A stretch of DNA of 64,000 bases from contig NZ_JBIQVZ010000009.1 in assembly GCF_044335535.1 (NCBI RefSeq), positions 62,001-126,000 of the forward strand, given 5' to 3'. The number at the start of each line of letters is the position of its first letter. Position 1 is the first letter of the stretch. Under the pieces are notes generated by a model. It did no database searches and had not been told where the DNA came from. It saw only the letters and a program-made list of their open reading frames with translations. The position numbers were made by a program, and so were the translations under genes. The stretch is from Mariniflexile sp044335535 (GTDB lineage Bacteria > Bacteroidota > Bacteroidia > Flavobacteriales > Flavobacteriaceae). Of this stretch, positions 28,679-36,526 are shown in pieces.

Positions 28679-28697
28679 TACTTTGTATTTCAAAGTA
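28679..28697. promoter_or_regulatory. 19-bp operator candidate before the Coq4-like operon
   Basis: TACTTTGTATTTCAAAGTA has perfect 7-bp arms (TACTTTG/CAAAGTA) and a 5-bp spacer. It ends 8 bp upstream of the Coq4-like start codon. The same arms recur at 29720-29738 in front of the winged-helix regulator operon at nearly the same distance from a start codon, so this is a likely binding site for that regulator. Confidence 0.7.
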
Positions 28698-28727
28698 AAA
28701 GATTAAAAAAATTTAAGTTTTTTTGTT

Positions 28728-28746
28728 ATTCCTGTGAAGGCAGGAA
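28728..28746. repeat. REP-like extragenic hairpin
   Basis: ATTCCTGTGAAGGCAGGAA is a member of the same hairpin family as 22948-22967. It falls in the 78-bp gap between the regulator gene stop and the next operon's operator. Confidence 0.7.
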
Positions 28747-28748
28747 AG

Positions 28749-29042
28749 TTATTGTTTGTTAATTAATTTTTCGAGTGCGTCAATATGTTTTTTAAATTCA
28801 AGTTCGCCCAATTTGGTTGTGCTATAACGCGTGTTTGGTTTTCTGCCAATAAATTGTTTTTCAACTTTTATATATTCAGCAGCTTCCAAAGCTTTTGTAT
28901 GACTAGCTAAATTACCATCGGTTACTTCTAAAAGTTCTTTAAGCATATTAAAATCGGCATATTCGTTCACCATTAAAATAGACATGATGCCTAATCTAAT
29001 TCTGTGATCGAATACTTTATTTATGTTGTTTATTATGCTCAA
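28749..29042 (-). CDS. Small winged-helix transcriptional regulator (HTH_34/MarR-like)
   Basis: A 97-residue DNA-binding protein consisting almost only of a winged helix: FDHRIRLGIMSILMVNEYADFNMLKELLEVTDGNLASHTKALEAAEYI is followed by a wing containing GRKPNTRYSTTKLG. No ligand domain is present. It is the second gene of a two-gene operon with a membrane protein upstream (61 bp apart). Both that operon and the adjacent Coq4 operon carry the same palindrome at their starts, so autoregulation plus control of the neighbour is likely (inference). Members of this family usually act as repressors. Confidence 0.85.
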   Translation of the reverse strand: MSIINNINKVFDHRIRLGIMSILMVNEYADFNMLKELLEVTDGNLASHTKALEAAEYIKVEKQFIGRKPNTRYSTTKLGELEFKKHIDALEKLINKQ

Positions 29043-29103
29043 TTGTTAAGTTTGTTTGTAGACACGTTTATTCGTTTATAAAACTGAAAACTGCTGCTGT
29101 TTA

Positions 29104-29712
29104 CTAATTTGAATCATACTTAAAATGCATCCAGGTTCCATAAGCAATATGCATAATGCCAAAGCCCAAAACCCAAAGCCAAAAACCATAACCAGGGAGT
29201 AGGGCAGCAATTAATCCTAAGATGATTTCAGTTAAACCTAAATAGCGGATATCTCCAATGCTATATTTAGAAGCATTTATTAAGGCCAATCCATAAAAAA
29301 TAAGCATTAAAGCACCTACTTGTCCATATTTTTGTTGATTTAAGATAATTAGAATGTACAAACCACCAACAACCAACGGAATTAAAAAGTTAATAACCAA
29401 GCGTCGTGAAGTAGCATCCCAAACTTTAGAACCGTTTTTCTTAGCCTTTTTGGTGGTTAAGATAATACCTGTTACAATGCTTAGCAAAGCAACCAAAACT
29501 AAATCCAACAGTACCCATCTAAATATTTGCCCATCAAGCATTAAAGTTCCATAGCTGAAATTCATCACTAAATAATAGGCAACGGCGGCTCCAATAAGAG
29601 CATAAACACCAGCCATTATTCCCGATAGGCCACTTAATGAAATAAAGCGAGACGATTTGTTCATTAAATGCTTAATCTCGCTAATGTCTTTTAAATAATC
29701 TTTAGAATCCAT
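29104..29712 (-). CDS. Multi-pass membrane protein paired with the winged-helix regulator
   Basis: A 202-residue protein with about six membrane segments. I choose the ATG at 29712 (MDSKDYLKDIS) because it lies directly downstream of the palindrome at 29720 and gives the usual family start. An upstream in-frame ATG at 29796 would put the operator inside the gene. The N-terminal cytosolic part ISEIKHLMNKSSRFISLSGLSGI is the recognisable motif of this Bacteroidota family, which often precedes a small winged-helix gene as here. Function unknown. A sensor or modulator role for the regulator is conceivable. Confidence 0.82.
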   Translation of the reverse strand: MDSKDYLKDISEIKHLMNKSSRFISLSGLSGIMAGVYALIGAAVAYYLVMNFSYGTLMLDGQIFRWVLLDLVLVALLSIVTGIILTTKKAKKNGSKVWDATSRRLVINFLIPLVVGGLYILIILNQQKYGQVGALMLIFYGLALINASKYSIGDIRYLGLTEIILGLIAALLPGYGFWLWVLGFGIMHIAYGTWMHFKYDSN

Positions 29713-29719
29713 ATTAAAG

Positions 29720-29738
29720 TACTTTGAATTACAAAGTA
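29720..29738. promoter_or_regulatory. 19-bp operator candidate before the regulator operon
   Basis: TACTTTGAATTACAAAGTA has the same perfect 7-bp arms as 28679-28697 and a 5-bp spacer. It ends 7 bp before the membrane-protein start codon. Two identical half-site pairs within about 1 kb, each next to a start codon, are unlikely by chance. Confidence 0.7.
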
Positions 29739-29807
29739 AATAAATAATTTTGAATATAGCATCGTAAAATTTTGTTAAGTTTGAAAAAGAATACAAATTA
29801 ATTAAAA

Positions 29808-30185
29808 GTGAAGCCAGTAGACACCTATTTTTTAAATCAGAAAGAGCCTTATCAATCCATTATGCTTTATGTGCGAAGCATTATTTTGAATACATTGCCA
29901 GAAGCAGAGGAGCGTTACAGTTACAGAATTCCATTTTATAATTGCCACAAAAAGCCCATGATTTATTTAAATATTTTAAAAGGAACCAATTATGTTGATG
30001 TGGCTTTTGTGCAAGGCATTTTGTTAGAAAAACAATTTCCTGTTCTAAAAAATGATAATAAACGCAAACAAGTGCGCTCTATCCAACTAAAAACGTTAGA
30101 AGATTTAGACCATGCCAATTTTGTTGCATTGCTTCACGAGGCTTCAAATTTACTTAGTAAAAGTAAAAAGGCTTGGTTTATCTAA
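29808..30185 (+). CDS. DUF1801 domain protein
   Basis: A 125-residue cytosolic protein with a GTG start. The start is supported because MKPVDTYFLNQKEPYQSIMLYVRSII matches the normal N-terminus of DUF1801 (YdhG-type) proteins. The motif AEERYSYRIPFYNCHKKPMIYLN is typical. Fold-level relatives include the iron-chaperone-like frataxin-fold group, but no function is established. It is divergent from the regulator operon, with the 29720 palindrome between them, so its promoter may overlap that operator. Confidence 0.83.
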   Translation: MKPVDTYFLNQKEPYQSIMLYVRSIILNTLPEAEERYSYRIPFYNCHKKPMIYLNILKGTNYVDVAFVQGILLEKQFPVLKNDNKRKQVRSIQLKTLEDLDHANFVALLHEASNLLSKSKKAWFI

Positions 30186-30338
30186 ATATTAAAAAGGCTT
30201 TCAACAGTATTGCTAGTTATTCTAATATCTGGCATGTTCATATAACCACCTTTTAAATCTAACTTTGTAAAAATAAGTGTTTATAGTAACCCCTAACATG
30301 GATTTAAAAAAGCAGATTTCATTAAGTTTTTCCAGTAA

Positions 30339-31157
30339 CTACAGTGCGTTTATGGTTTTTCTAATAGCCACTAAATTGGTAAGTAGTTTTTCTAAATTAT
30401 CTAAATGTAGCATATTGGCACCATCACTTTTCGCATTTGCGGGGTCGAAATGGGTTTCAATAAACAAACCATCCACATTATTTACAATGCCAGCACGGGC
30501 AATAGTTTCAATCATATCTGGTCTGCCACCAGTAACGCCCACGGTTTGGTTGGGTTGTTGTAACGAATGTGTAACGTCTAAAACCGTTGGTGCATATTGG
30601 CGCATGGTTGGTATACCACGGAAATCTACAATCATGTCTTGGTAACCAAACATGGTGCCTCGGTCGGTTATCCAAGCTTTTTTATTTCCAGAATCGTACA
30701 CTTTCTGTACAGCGTGTTTCATGGCTTCCGGACTCATAAATTGCCCTTTTTTAAGGTTTATTACTTTGCCTGTTTTGGCAGCAGCAATAAGTAAATCGGT
30801 TTGGCGTACTAAAAAAGCAGGAATTTGTAGTACATCTACATATTGAGCAGCCAATTCGGCATCCGAAATTTCATGAATGTCGGTTACTGTTGGAACATCA
30901 AAAGTCTCGGAAACTTTTCTTAAAATAGTTAATGCTTTCTCGTCACCAATACCTGTAAAACTATCTACTCTGCTGCGATTGGCTTTTTTAAAACTGCCTT
31001 TAAATACATATGGAATTTCTAATATATTGGTAATTTCCATTACTTTTTCGGCAATTCGTAATGCCATGTCTTCGCCTTCTATGGCACAAGGGCCACAAAG
31101 CAAGAAAAAGTTGTTTGAATTGGTGTGTTTTATTTTTGGAATATCTTGAAGATTCAT
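30339..31157 (-). CDS. kdsA: 3-deoxy-8-phosphooctulonate (KDO-8-P) synthase
   Basis: A 272-residue cytosolic enzyme that condenses phosphoenolpyruvate with arabinose-5-phosphate to make KDO-8-P for lipopolysaccharide. The ATG at 31157 (MNLQDIPKIKH) is chosen. An upstream in-frame ATG at 31193 reads through word-repeat DNA (NPEPRTLKNK). Motifs are GPCAIEGED, KGSFKKANRS, DIHE, LQIPAFLVRQTDLL, DVTHSLQQPN and GGRPDM. The cysteine in GPCAIE (Cys24) marks the metal-dependent class of KDO-8-P synthases, as in the Aquifex enzyme. The gene stands alone. Confidence 0.96.
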   Translation of the reverse strand: MNLQDIPKIKHTNSNNFFLLCGPCAIEGEDMALRIAEKVMEITNILEIPYVFKGSFKKANRSRVDSFTGIGDEKALTILRKVSETFDVPTVTDIHEISDAELAAQYVDVLQIPAFLVRQTDLLIAAAKTGKVINLKKGQFMSPEAMKHAVQKVYDSGNKKAWITDRGTMFGYQDMIVDFRGIPTMRQYAPTVLDVTHSLQQPNQTVGVTGGRPDMIETIARAGIVNNVDGLFIETHFDPANAKSDGANMLHLDNLEKLLTNLVAIRKTINAL

Positions 31158-31170
31158 GTGTTTGTTTTTT

Positions 31171-31297
31171 AAGGTTCTGGGTTCTGGGTTCAAGGTTCAA
31201 GGTTCAAGGTTTGTTGATGGTTGTTGGTTTGATGGACTGGGTTCTGGGTTCAGGGTTCATAACTTGTCTCTTAATTCTTAATCCTTAATTCTTGATC
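31171..31297. repeat. Degenerate word arrays upstream of kdsA
   Basis: GGTTCTGGGTTCTGGG and GGTTCAAGGTTCAAGG units (31171-31260) are followed by TTAATTCTTAATCC units. The second array resumes at 31477-31508 on the other side of a MITE, so the MITE appears to have landed in it. Units are imperfect and shuffled, unlike a simple microsatellite. Confidence 0.75.
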
Positions 31298-31476
31298 CAA
31301 TGTCATTAAGTTAAGGAGAAGTGAGTCAGGTTGAGCGAAGTCGAAACCCTTATCAAGCTCTTTTTTGTTAAGCATTTCGCAAGCTGCGCTTCTATCTTCA
31401 AATAAAAATATATTTTCATTTTCGATAATGCTCAATGTGACAATTTAGAGTAAACACGCTTAACTTAATGACATTG
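31298..31476. mobile_element. MITE copy 1 (CAATGTCATTAAG family)
   Basis: A non-coding 179-bp element with perfect 18-bp terminal inverted repeats CAATGTCATTAAGTTAAG / CTTAACTTAATGACATTG. Internal landmarks are GTCAGGTTGAGCGAAGTCG near the left end and TGTGACAATTTAGA near the right. Related copies lie at 43469, 52499 and 59400. No transposase is encoded, so a full-length relative elsewhere would have to move it. Confidence 0.85.
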
Positions 31477-31616
31477 ATTCTTAATTCTTAATCCTTAATT
31501 CCTAATTTTGACTATGCTCGTTTCATGTTTTATATTTTAATGCTGTAAAGATAAGATTAATGAACCATATAAATAATGACTTTTTTAAATTGAAGGGAAT
31601 GCCCAAAGTTGATAAG

Positions 31617-31690
31617 TGCATTAGCGATAGAAATGACAGCCTTTTTTGTGCGCGCTTATGCGCAAAAAAGCTATAATGGATAGCGCGACC
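31617..31690 (-). repeat. GGTCGCGCTAT repeat, copy A (interrupted)
   Basis: Read on the minus strand, this holds GGTCGCGCTATCC, a GCGC hairpin flanked by A/T runs, and TTTCTATCGCTAATGCA. A second copy lies at 59305-59395. In that copy GGGCATTACCC directly precedes GGTCGCGCTAT. Here that part is found about 215 bp away (31908-31918), separated by inserted DNA that includes the element at 31711-31869. Confidence 0.7.
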
Positions 31691-31710
31691 CTTTGTGTCT
31701 TAGTAACTGA

Positions 31711-31869
31711 GGGTCTGTGAATAAACAACCTATACATTTTAACTTGTTCTTTATCCCTTTTTCATCGTTGTAAATGCTTTAAGTAGCTAAGGCTATTTGC
31801 ATCATTTACGCTTTGAAAAAGAACAAAATACCTTCGTCAATTTTGTACACTTTATTTATTCACAGACCC
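31711..31869. mobile_element. MITE-like element with 15-bp terminal inverted repeats
   Basis: A 159-bp non-coding element bounded by perfect repeats GGGTCTGTGAATAAA (31711-31725) and TTTATTCACAGACCC (31855-31869). It sits within a wider inverted pair CCCTTTGTGT (31689-31698) / ACACAAAGGG (31901-31910), inside an older repeat. The GGGTCTGTGAATAAA end looks like an insertion-sequence terminus, but no transposase is present. Confidence 0.75.
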
Positions 31870-31930
31870 TTACATTTGTTTTTATCAAAAAAGTTTCTGA
31901 ACACAAAGGGTAATGCCCAAAATAAAAATA

Positions 31931-31965
31931 TTGTATAATTTATCCATTAATTATAATTACCTTTG
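31931..31965 (+). promoter_or_regulatory. Probable typA promoter
   Basis: TTG (31931-31933) and TACCTTTG (31958-31965) fit the Bacteroidota -33/-7 consensus TTG...TAnnTTTG, with a rather long 24-bp spacer. Transcription would start a few bases later, about 15 nt before the typA ATG. Confidence 0.5.
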
Positions 31966-31988
31966 CACGCTTAAAATAAGGCACTATT

Positions 31989-33788
31989 ATGGCTAATATT
32001 AAAAACATTGCAATTATTGCGCACGTTGACCACGGTAAAACGACGTTGGTTGATAAAATTATGTATCACTGTCAATTATTCCGTGAAAACGAAAATACAG
32101 GTGATTTAATTCTTGATAATAACGATTTAGAACGCGAACGAGGTATTACAATTACTTCTAAAAACGTTTCGGTAATATACAAAGACACTAAAATTAATAT
32201 TATTGATACCCCTGGTCACGCCGATTTTGGTGGCGAAGTAGAACGTGTACTTAATATGGCAGATGGTGTGCTATTATTGGTTGATGCTTTTGAAGGGCCT
32301 ATGCCACAGACACGTTTTGTGTTACAAAAAGCGATCGATTTAGGATTGAAACCTTGTGTGGTAATTAATAAAGTCGATAAGGAAAACTGTACACCAGAAG
32401 AGGTACATGAAAAGGTGTTTGATTTAATGTTTGAATTAGGTGCTGAAGAATGGCAGCTAGACTTCCCAACAGTTTACGGTTCGGCTAAGAATAACTGGAT
32501 GAGTGACGATTGGAGAAATCAAACGTCTAATATTGAGCCGTTATTAGATATGGTTATTGAGCATATTCCTGCGCCAAAAATTGAAGCAGGTACCACACAA
32601 ATGTTAATTACTTCTTTAGACTTCTCATCGTTTACAGGTCGAATTGCTATTGGTAGATTAACTCGTGGCGGATTAAAAACAGGACAAAACATTTCTTTAG
32701 TAAAAAGAAACGGAAGCATTGTTAAAACAAAAATTAAAGAAGTTCATATTTTTGAAGGTTTAGGACGTAAAAAAGTAGATGAAGTTCAAACAGGGGATAT
32801 TTGTGCTCTTGTTGGTTTAGAAGGTTTTGAAATTGGTGATACTGTTGCCGATTTTGAAAATCCACAAGGCTTAAAAACGATAGCGATTGACGAACCTACC
32901 ATGAGTATGTTGTTTACTATTAACGATTCGCCTTTCTTTGGTAAAGACGGCAAGTTTGTAACCTCACGCCACATTAAAGACCGTTTAACTAAAGAGCTTG
33001 AAAAAAACCTAGCACTACGTGTTAACGAAACAGATAGTGCCGATAAATTTTTGGTATTTGGCCGTGGTGTATTACACTTATCGGTTTTAATTGAAACCAT
33101 GCGCCGTGAAGGTTATGAGCTTCAAATTGGTCAGCCACAAGTTATTATTAAAGAAATTGATGGTGTAAAATGTGAGCCAGTTGAAGAAATGACGATTGAT
33201 TTACCTGAAAGTGTTTCTGGTAAAGCCATTGAAATGGTTACATTGCGTAAAGGTGAAATGTTAAGTATGGAAGCAAAAGGTGACCGTATGGTTTGCCAAT
33301 TTATGATTCCATCTAGAGGTATTATAGGTTTAAGAAACCAATTGCTTACGGCAACTGCAGGCGAAGCTATTATGGCACACCGTTTTAAAGAGTACCAACC
33401 ATTAAAAGGAGGTATTCCTGAACGCCAAAACGGTTCTTTGGTGTCTATGGAAAAGGGGCAAGCGATTCCTTATTCAATTGACAAACTTCAAGATAGAGGT
33501 AAGTTTTTTGTGGATCCAGGTGAAGATATTTATGAAGGACAGGTTATTGGCGAAAACTCTCGTGGTGACGATATGACCGTTAACGTAACAAAAACTAAAA
33601 AGTTAAGTAACGTACGTTCTTCGGGTGCTGATGATAAAGCTAGAATTATTCCAGCCATTAAGTTCTCGTTAGAAGAAGCATTGGAGTATATCCAAAAAGA
33701 TGAATATGTTGAGGTAACACCCAACCATTTACGTTTGCGTAAAATTTATTTAACAGAAGTAGATAGAAAGCGAAATAAATCAATATAA
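31989..33788 (+). CDS. typA: Translational GTPase TypA/BipA
   Basis: A 599-residue ribosome-associated GTPase involved in ribosome assembly and stress or cold adaptation. G motifs are AHVDHGKTT (11-19), the effector region ERGITI, DTPGH and NKVD. EF-Tu-like domain II and EF-G-like domains III and V follow, then the TypA-specific C-terminal domain with RGDDMTVNV. Length is normal for the family. It is preceded by a fitting promoter and followed after one base by a small membrane-protein gene, probably co-transcribed. Confidence 0.97.
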   Translation: MANIKNIAIIAHVDHGKTTLVDKIMYHCQLFRENENTGDLILDNNDLERERGITITSKNVSVIYKDTKINIIDTPGHADFGGEVERVLNMADGVLLLVDAFEGPMPQTRFVLQKAIDLGLKPCVVINKVDKENCTPEEVHEKVFDLMFELGAEEWQLDFPTVYGSAKNNWMSDDWRNQTSNIEPLLDMVIEHIPAPKIEAGTTQMLITSLDFSSFTGRIAIGRLTRGGLKTGQNISLVKRNGSIVKTKIKEVHIFEGLGRKKVDEVQTGDICALVGLEGFEIGDTVADFENPQGLKTIAIDEPTMSMLFTINDSPFFGKDGKFVTSRHIKDRLTKELEKNLALRVNETDSADKFLVFGRGVLHLSVLIETMRREGYELQIGQPQVIIKEIDGVKCEPVEEMTIDLPESVSGKAIEMVTLRKGEMLSMEAKGDRMVCQFMIPSRGIIGLRNQLLTATAGEAIMAHRFKEYQPLKGGIPERQNGSLVSMEKGQAIPYSIDKLQDRGKFFVDPGEDIYEGQVIGENSRGDDMTVNVTKTKKLSNVRSSGADDKARIIPAIKFSLEEALEYIQKDEYVEVTPNHLRLRKIYLTEVDRKRNKSI

Positions 33789-33789
33789 T

Positions 33790-34032
33790 ATGGAATTCTT
33801 AGGAATTTCATATACAGAATGGATAGGGTATGCCGCCATGGCAACCGTCTTAATTTCATTCTTAATGAAATCGGTTAATAAGTTACGAATAGTAAACTCC
33901 TTTGGATGTTTACTATTTGTGTTTTATGGTGTTTTGTTAGAACCATTATCAATACCTATTATCATTACAAATGCAGCTATTTTCTTCATAAATGCCTATT
34001 ACTTGTTTAAAAAACAACGATTTCATTTTTAA
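33790..34032 (+). CDS. Small membrane protein, YgjV-like
   Basis: An 80-residue protein with three hydrophobic segments (about 10-27, 35-50, 54-72). The pattern IGYAAMATVLISFLMKSVNKLRIVNSFGCLLFVFYG resembles the inner-membrane protein YgjV family, though shorter. Function is unknown. It begins 1 bp after the typA stop and likely shares its transcript. Confidence 0.7.
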   Translation: MEFLGISYTEWIGYAAMATVLISFLMKSVNKLRIVNSFGCLLFVFYGVLLEPLSIPIIITNAAIFFINAYYLFKKQRFHF

Positions 34033-34067
34033 TAGACAAATTCTTACGTTTTAAAATTTAAATTGTA

Positions 34068-34096
34068 TTGATACGTAAAATGATTTTGTATATTTG
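34068..34096 (+). promoter_or_regulatory. Probable promoter of the polysaccharide cluster
   Basis: TTG (34068-34070) and TATATTTG (34089-34096) match the Bacteroidota promoter consensus with an ideal 18-bp spacer. The box lies about 85 bp before the first flippase gene and should drive the forward operon from 34180 onward. Confidence 0.55.
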
Positions 34097-34179
34097 GTTT
34101 CTTAAAAAAAACATAAAAAATAAATTATTTAGCTATTTTTCAAAGCATTAATTGGTTGAAAACAGAAAACCTAGGATAA

Positions 34180-35481
34180 TTGAAAAAAATAATCGATTAT
34201 ATAAATAAAAATGTTCTAATTAAAGTTACTTCATTACAGGCAGCTTCAGTAGTAACCAGAATAATTGCAGGTATATTAACTTCAAAGGCTATTGCTATTT
34301 TTATTGGACCAACCGGATTAGCGTTAATAGGAAACCTGCGTAATTTTGTAAGTTCTTTTCAAACTATTGCCATTCTTGGTTTTTATAATGGTGCGGTAAA
34401 GTATATTTCAGATTTTAAGGATGATGTTGTAGAGCTAAGTAAAACGATTTCTACCATATTTTATGTGGGGTTTACGTCCACCATTTTAGTGTCATTTTTC
34501 TGTTATTTTAATGCACAGTTTATAAATAACATCATATTTCCTGACTACAACGATTACGCTTTTGTAATTAAGGTTTTTGCAATGGTACTGCCGTTTTATG
34601 CTTTAAATATGTTTTCATTTTCAATAATGAATGGCTTTTCAAAGTATAAGATACTTATCGTTATTAATATTATTGGGCAAATATTAAGTGTTTCGGTAGC
34701 ATTACTTTTAATCTATCAAAATAGGATTAATGGGGCATTAATATCAGTAGTCATTGCAGAGTCGTTAATATTTTTAATAACATTGGTAGGTATTACCAAT
34801 AGGCGTAGTTTGGTTCCTTTAATTAAAGTTAATAGTATTAGTTTTAGTTTCTTAAGGAAAATGAGTGCGTATTCCTTAATGGCTCTTTTTTCGGCCATTA
34901 TAATGCCTTTGGTTGCCATTGCAATTCGTTCTTATATCATAGAAAATGTAGGTTATAAAGATGCTGGTTTTTGGGAAGCCATGACAAGAATCTCTAAATA
35001 TTATTTAATGCTTGTTAGCTCGTTAATGGCGTTGTATATCTTACCAAGATTTTCTGAAATTGATGACATTAAGGAATTTAGAAAGGAAGTATTTAGCTTT
35101 TATAAAACGGTTATACCTGTTTTAGCTATCGGATTGGTTGTTATATATTTTTTAAAACCATATATAGTAATGCTTATTTTTTCAGAGGATTTTAAACCTG
35201 TTGAAGACTTGTTTTTATGGCAATTATTAGGCGATTTTATTAAAGTACTATCTATGGTAATAGCCTATCAGCTTTTAGCAAAGAAAATGTTTTGGCACTA
35301 TATTTTAACCGAAGCTTTTTTGGTAATTATATTATATACTACCAGTGTTTATTTTATAGACTTATACGATAATGTACAAGGTGCTGTCATGGCTCATTTT
35401 GTGAGTTATATTATGTACTATGGCATTATTTTGCTCATATTTGGTAGCTCGCTTTTTGGGGTGGATGTGGAGAAGAGTTAA
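34180..35481 (+). CDS. Wzx-type polysaccharide flippase (first)
   Basis: A 433-residue membrane protein with about 12 transmembrane helices. The start is a TTG: MKKIIDYINKNVLIKVTSLQAASVVTRI matches the conserved N-terminus of O-antigen translocases, and no ATG lies near. LTSKAIAIFIGPTGLALIGNLRNF is the signature of the WzxE-like group. It would flip undecaprenyl-linked oligosaccharide units across the inner membrane. It is the first gene of the surface-polysaccharide cluster. A second, different flippase lies at 39192, which suggests two repeat-unit types or a redundant pair. Confidence 0.88.
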   Translation: MKKIIDYINKNVLIKVTSLQAASVVTRIIAGILTSKAIAIFIGPTGLALIGNLRNFVSSFQTIAILGFYNGAVKYISDFKDDVVELSKTISTIFYVGFTSTILVSFFCYFNAQFINNIIFPDYNDYAFVIKVFAMVLPFYALNMFSFSIMNGFSKYKILIVINIIGQILSVSVALLLIYQNRINGALISVVIAESLIFLITLVGITNRRSLVPLIKVNSISFSFLRKMSAYSLMALFSAIIMPLVAIAIRSYIIENVGYKDAGFWEAMTRISKYYLMLVSSLMALYILPRFSEIDDIKEFRKEVFSFYKTVIPVLAIGLVVIYFLKPYIVMLIFSEDFKPVEDLFLWQLLGDFIKVLSMVIAYQLLAKKMFWHYILTEAFLVIILYTTSVYFIDLYDNVQGAVMAHFVSYIMYYGIILLIFGSSLFGVDVEKS

Positions 35482-35536
35482 AATAGTTTAAGTATTCTGT
35501 ATATTTAGAGTTATTAATGTTTGTTGGGTATTAATT

Positions 35537-36526
35537 ATGACTGAAAAACATACTTCTTTTAAAATAGTAAAATATACTAGTGCTTATTATAATGAGTGGA
35601 ATGGTTTTATAGAGAACTCAAAAAACGGAACATTTCTTTTTCATAGAGATTTTATGGAGTATCATAAAGACCGATTTGAAGATTTTTCTTTATTGGTTTT
35701 CAAAGAGGATAAGCTATTGGCCGTTTTGCCTGCAAATAAATTGGAACAAGAAATACACTCCCACCAAGGGTTGACTTATGGCGGATTGATCCTTCCAAAA
35801 ATGGTTAAGTTTGATACTGTTATAGCTGTATTTGCACAGCTGCTTAAGTATTTAAAGGGATATGGATTTGAAACGCTTGTTCTAAAACAAATCCCATCTA
35901 TTTATTCAAAGGTGTTTACTGAAGAAATAGAGTTCTTAATGTTTATTCTTAAGGCGGAATTAATTAGAAAAGACACATTATCGGTTATTGATTTGAACAA
36001 CAAATTAAAAATTTCCAATAATAGGTTAGAAGGTTATAAAAGAGGCGTAAAGCATAACTTGATTGTTAAGGAAGAAGCTGGTTTTGAGTTGTTTTGGAAT
36101 AATATTCTAGTTAAAAATTTACAAAACAGACACAAAGCAAATCCTGTGCATACCTTACAAGAAATAACCTTATTAAAAAAACATTTTCCAAATAACATTA
36201 GGCAGTTTAATGTTTATAATCAAGATGAGATTGTTGCGGGTACAACCATTTTCGAATCAAGGTTTGTAGTTCACTCTCAGTACATATCTGGTAATGCAGA
36301 TAAGAATACATTAGGAAGCCTAGATTTTTTACACTACCACCTAATTACAGAGGTGTTTAAGGATAAAAAATATTTTGATTTTGGCACTTCTAATGAAAAT
36401 AATGGGTTGCACATAAACGAAGGTTTACAGTTTTGGAAAGAAGGTTTTGGGGCTAGGATGTTAACCCAGAATTTTTATAGAGTGCCTATAAATAATTACC
36501 AATTACTTAATAATGTGTTTATATGA
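35537..36526 (+). CDS. GNAT/FemAB-like acyltransferase
   Basis: A 329-residue protein with a double-GNAT-like layout typical of PF13480-type (BioF2-like/FemAB) acetyltransferases in polysaccharide loci. Visible segments are FLFHRDFMEYHKDRF and HSQYISGNADKNTLGSLDFLHYHLI followed by KYFDFGTSNE. It probably transfers an acyl or aminoacyl group onto a sugar amine or lipid-linked unit. The acceptor is unknown. Its end overlaps the aminotransferase start by 4 bp, a sign of coupled translation. Confidence 0.75.
   Translation: MTEKHTSFKIVKYTSAYYNEWNGFIENSKNGTFLFHRDFMEYHKDRFEDFSLLVFKEDKLLAVLPANKLEQEIHSHQGLTYGGLILPKMVKFDTVIAVFAQLLKYLKGYGFETLVLKQIPSIYSKVFTEEIEFLMFILKAELIRKDTLSVIDLNNKLKISNNRLEGYKRGVKHNLIVKEEAGFELFWNNILVKNLQNRHKANPVHTLQEITLLKKHFPNNIRQFNVYNQDEIVAGTTIFESRFVVHSQYISGNADKNTLGSLDFLHYHLITEVFKDKKYFDFGTSNENNGLHINEGLQFWKEGFGARMLTQNFYRVPINNYQLLNNVFI

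Noticed and set aside
30277..30846. Forward frames opposite kdsA
   Set aside because: All are shadows of the strongly supported kdsA gene.
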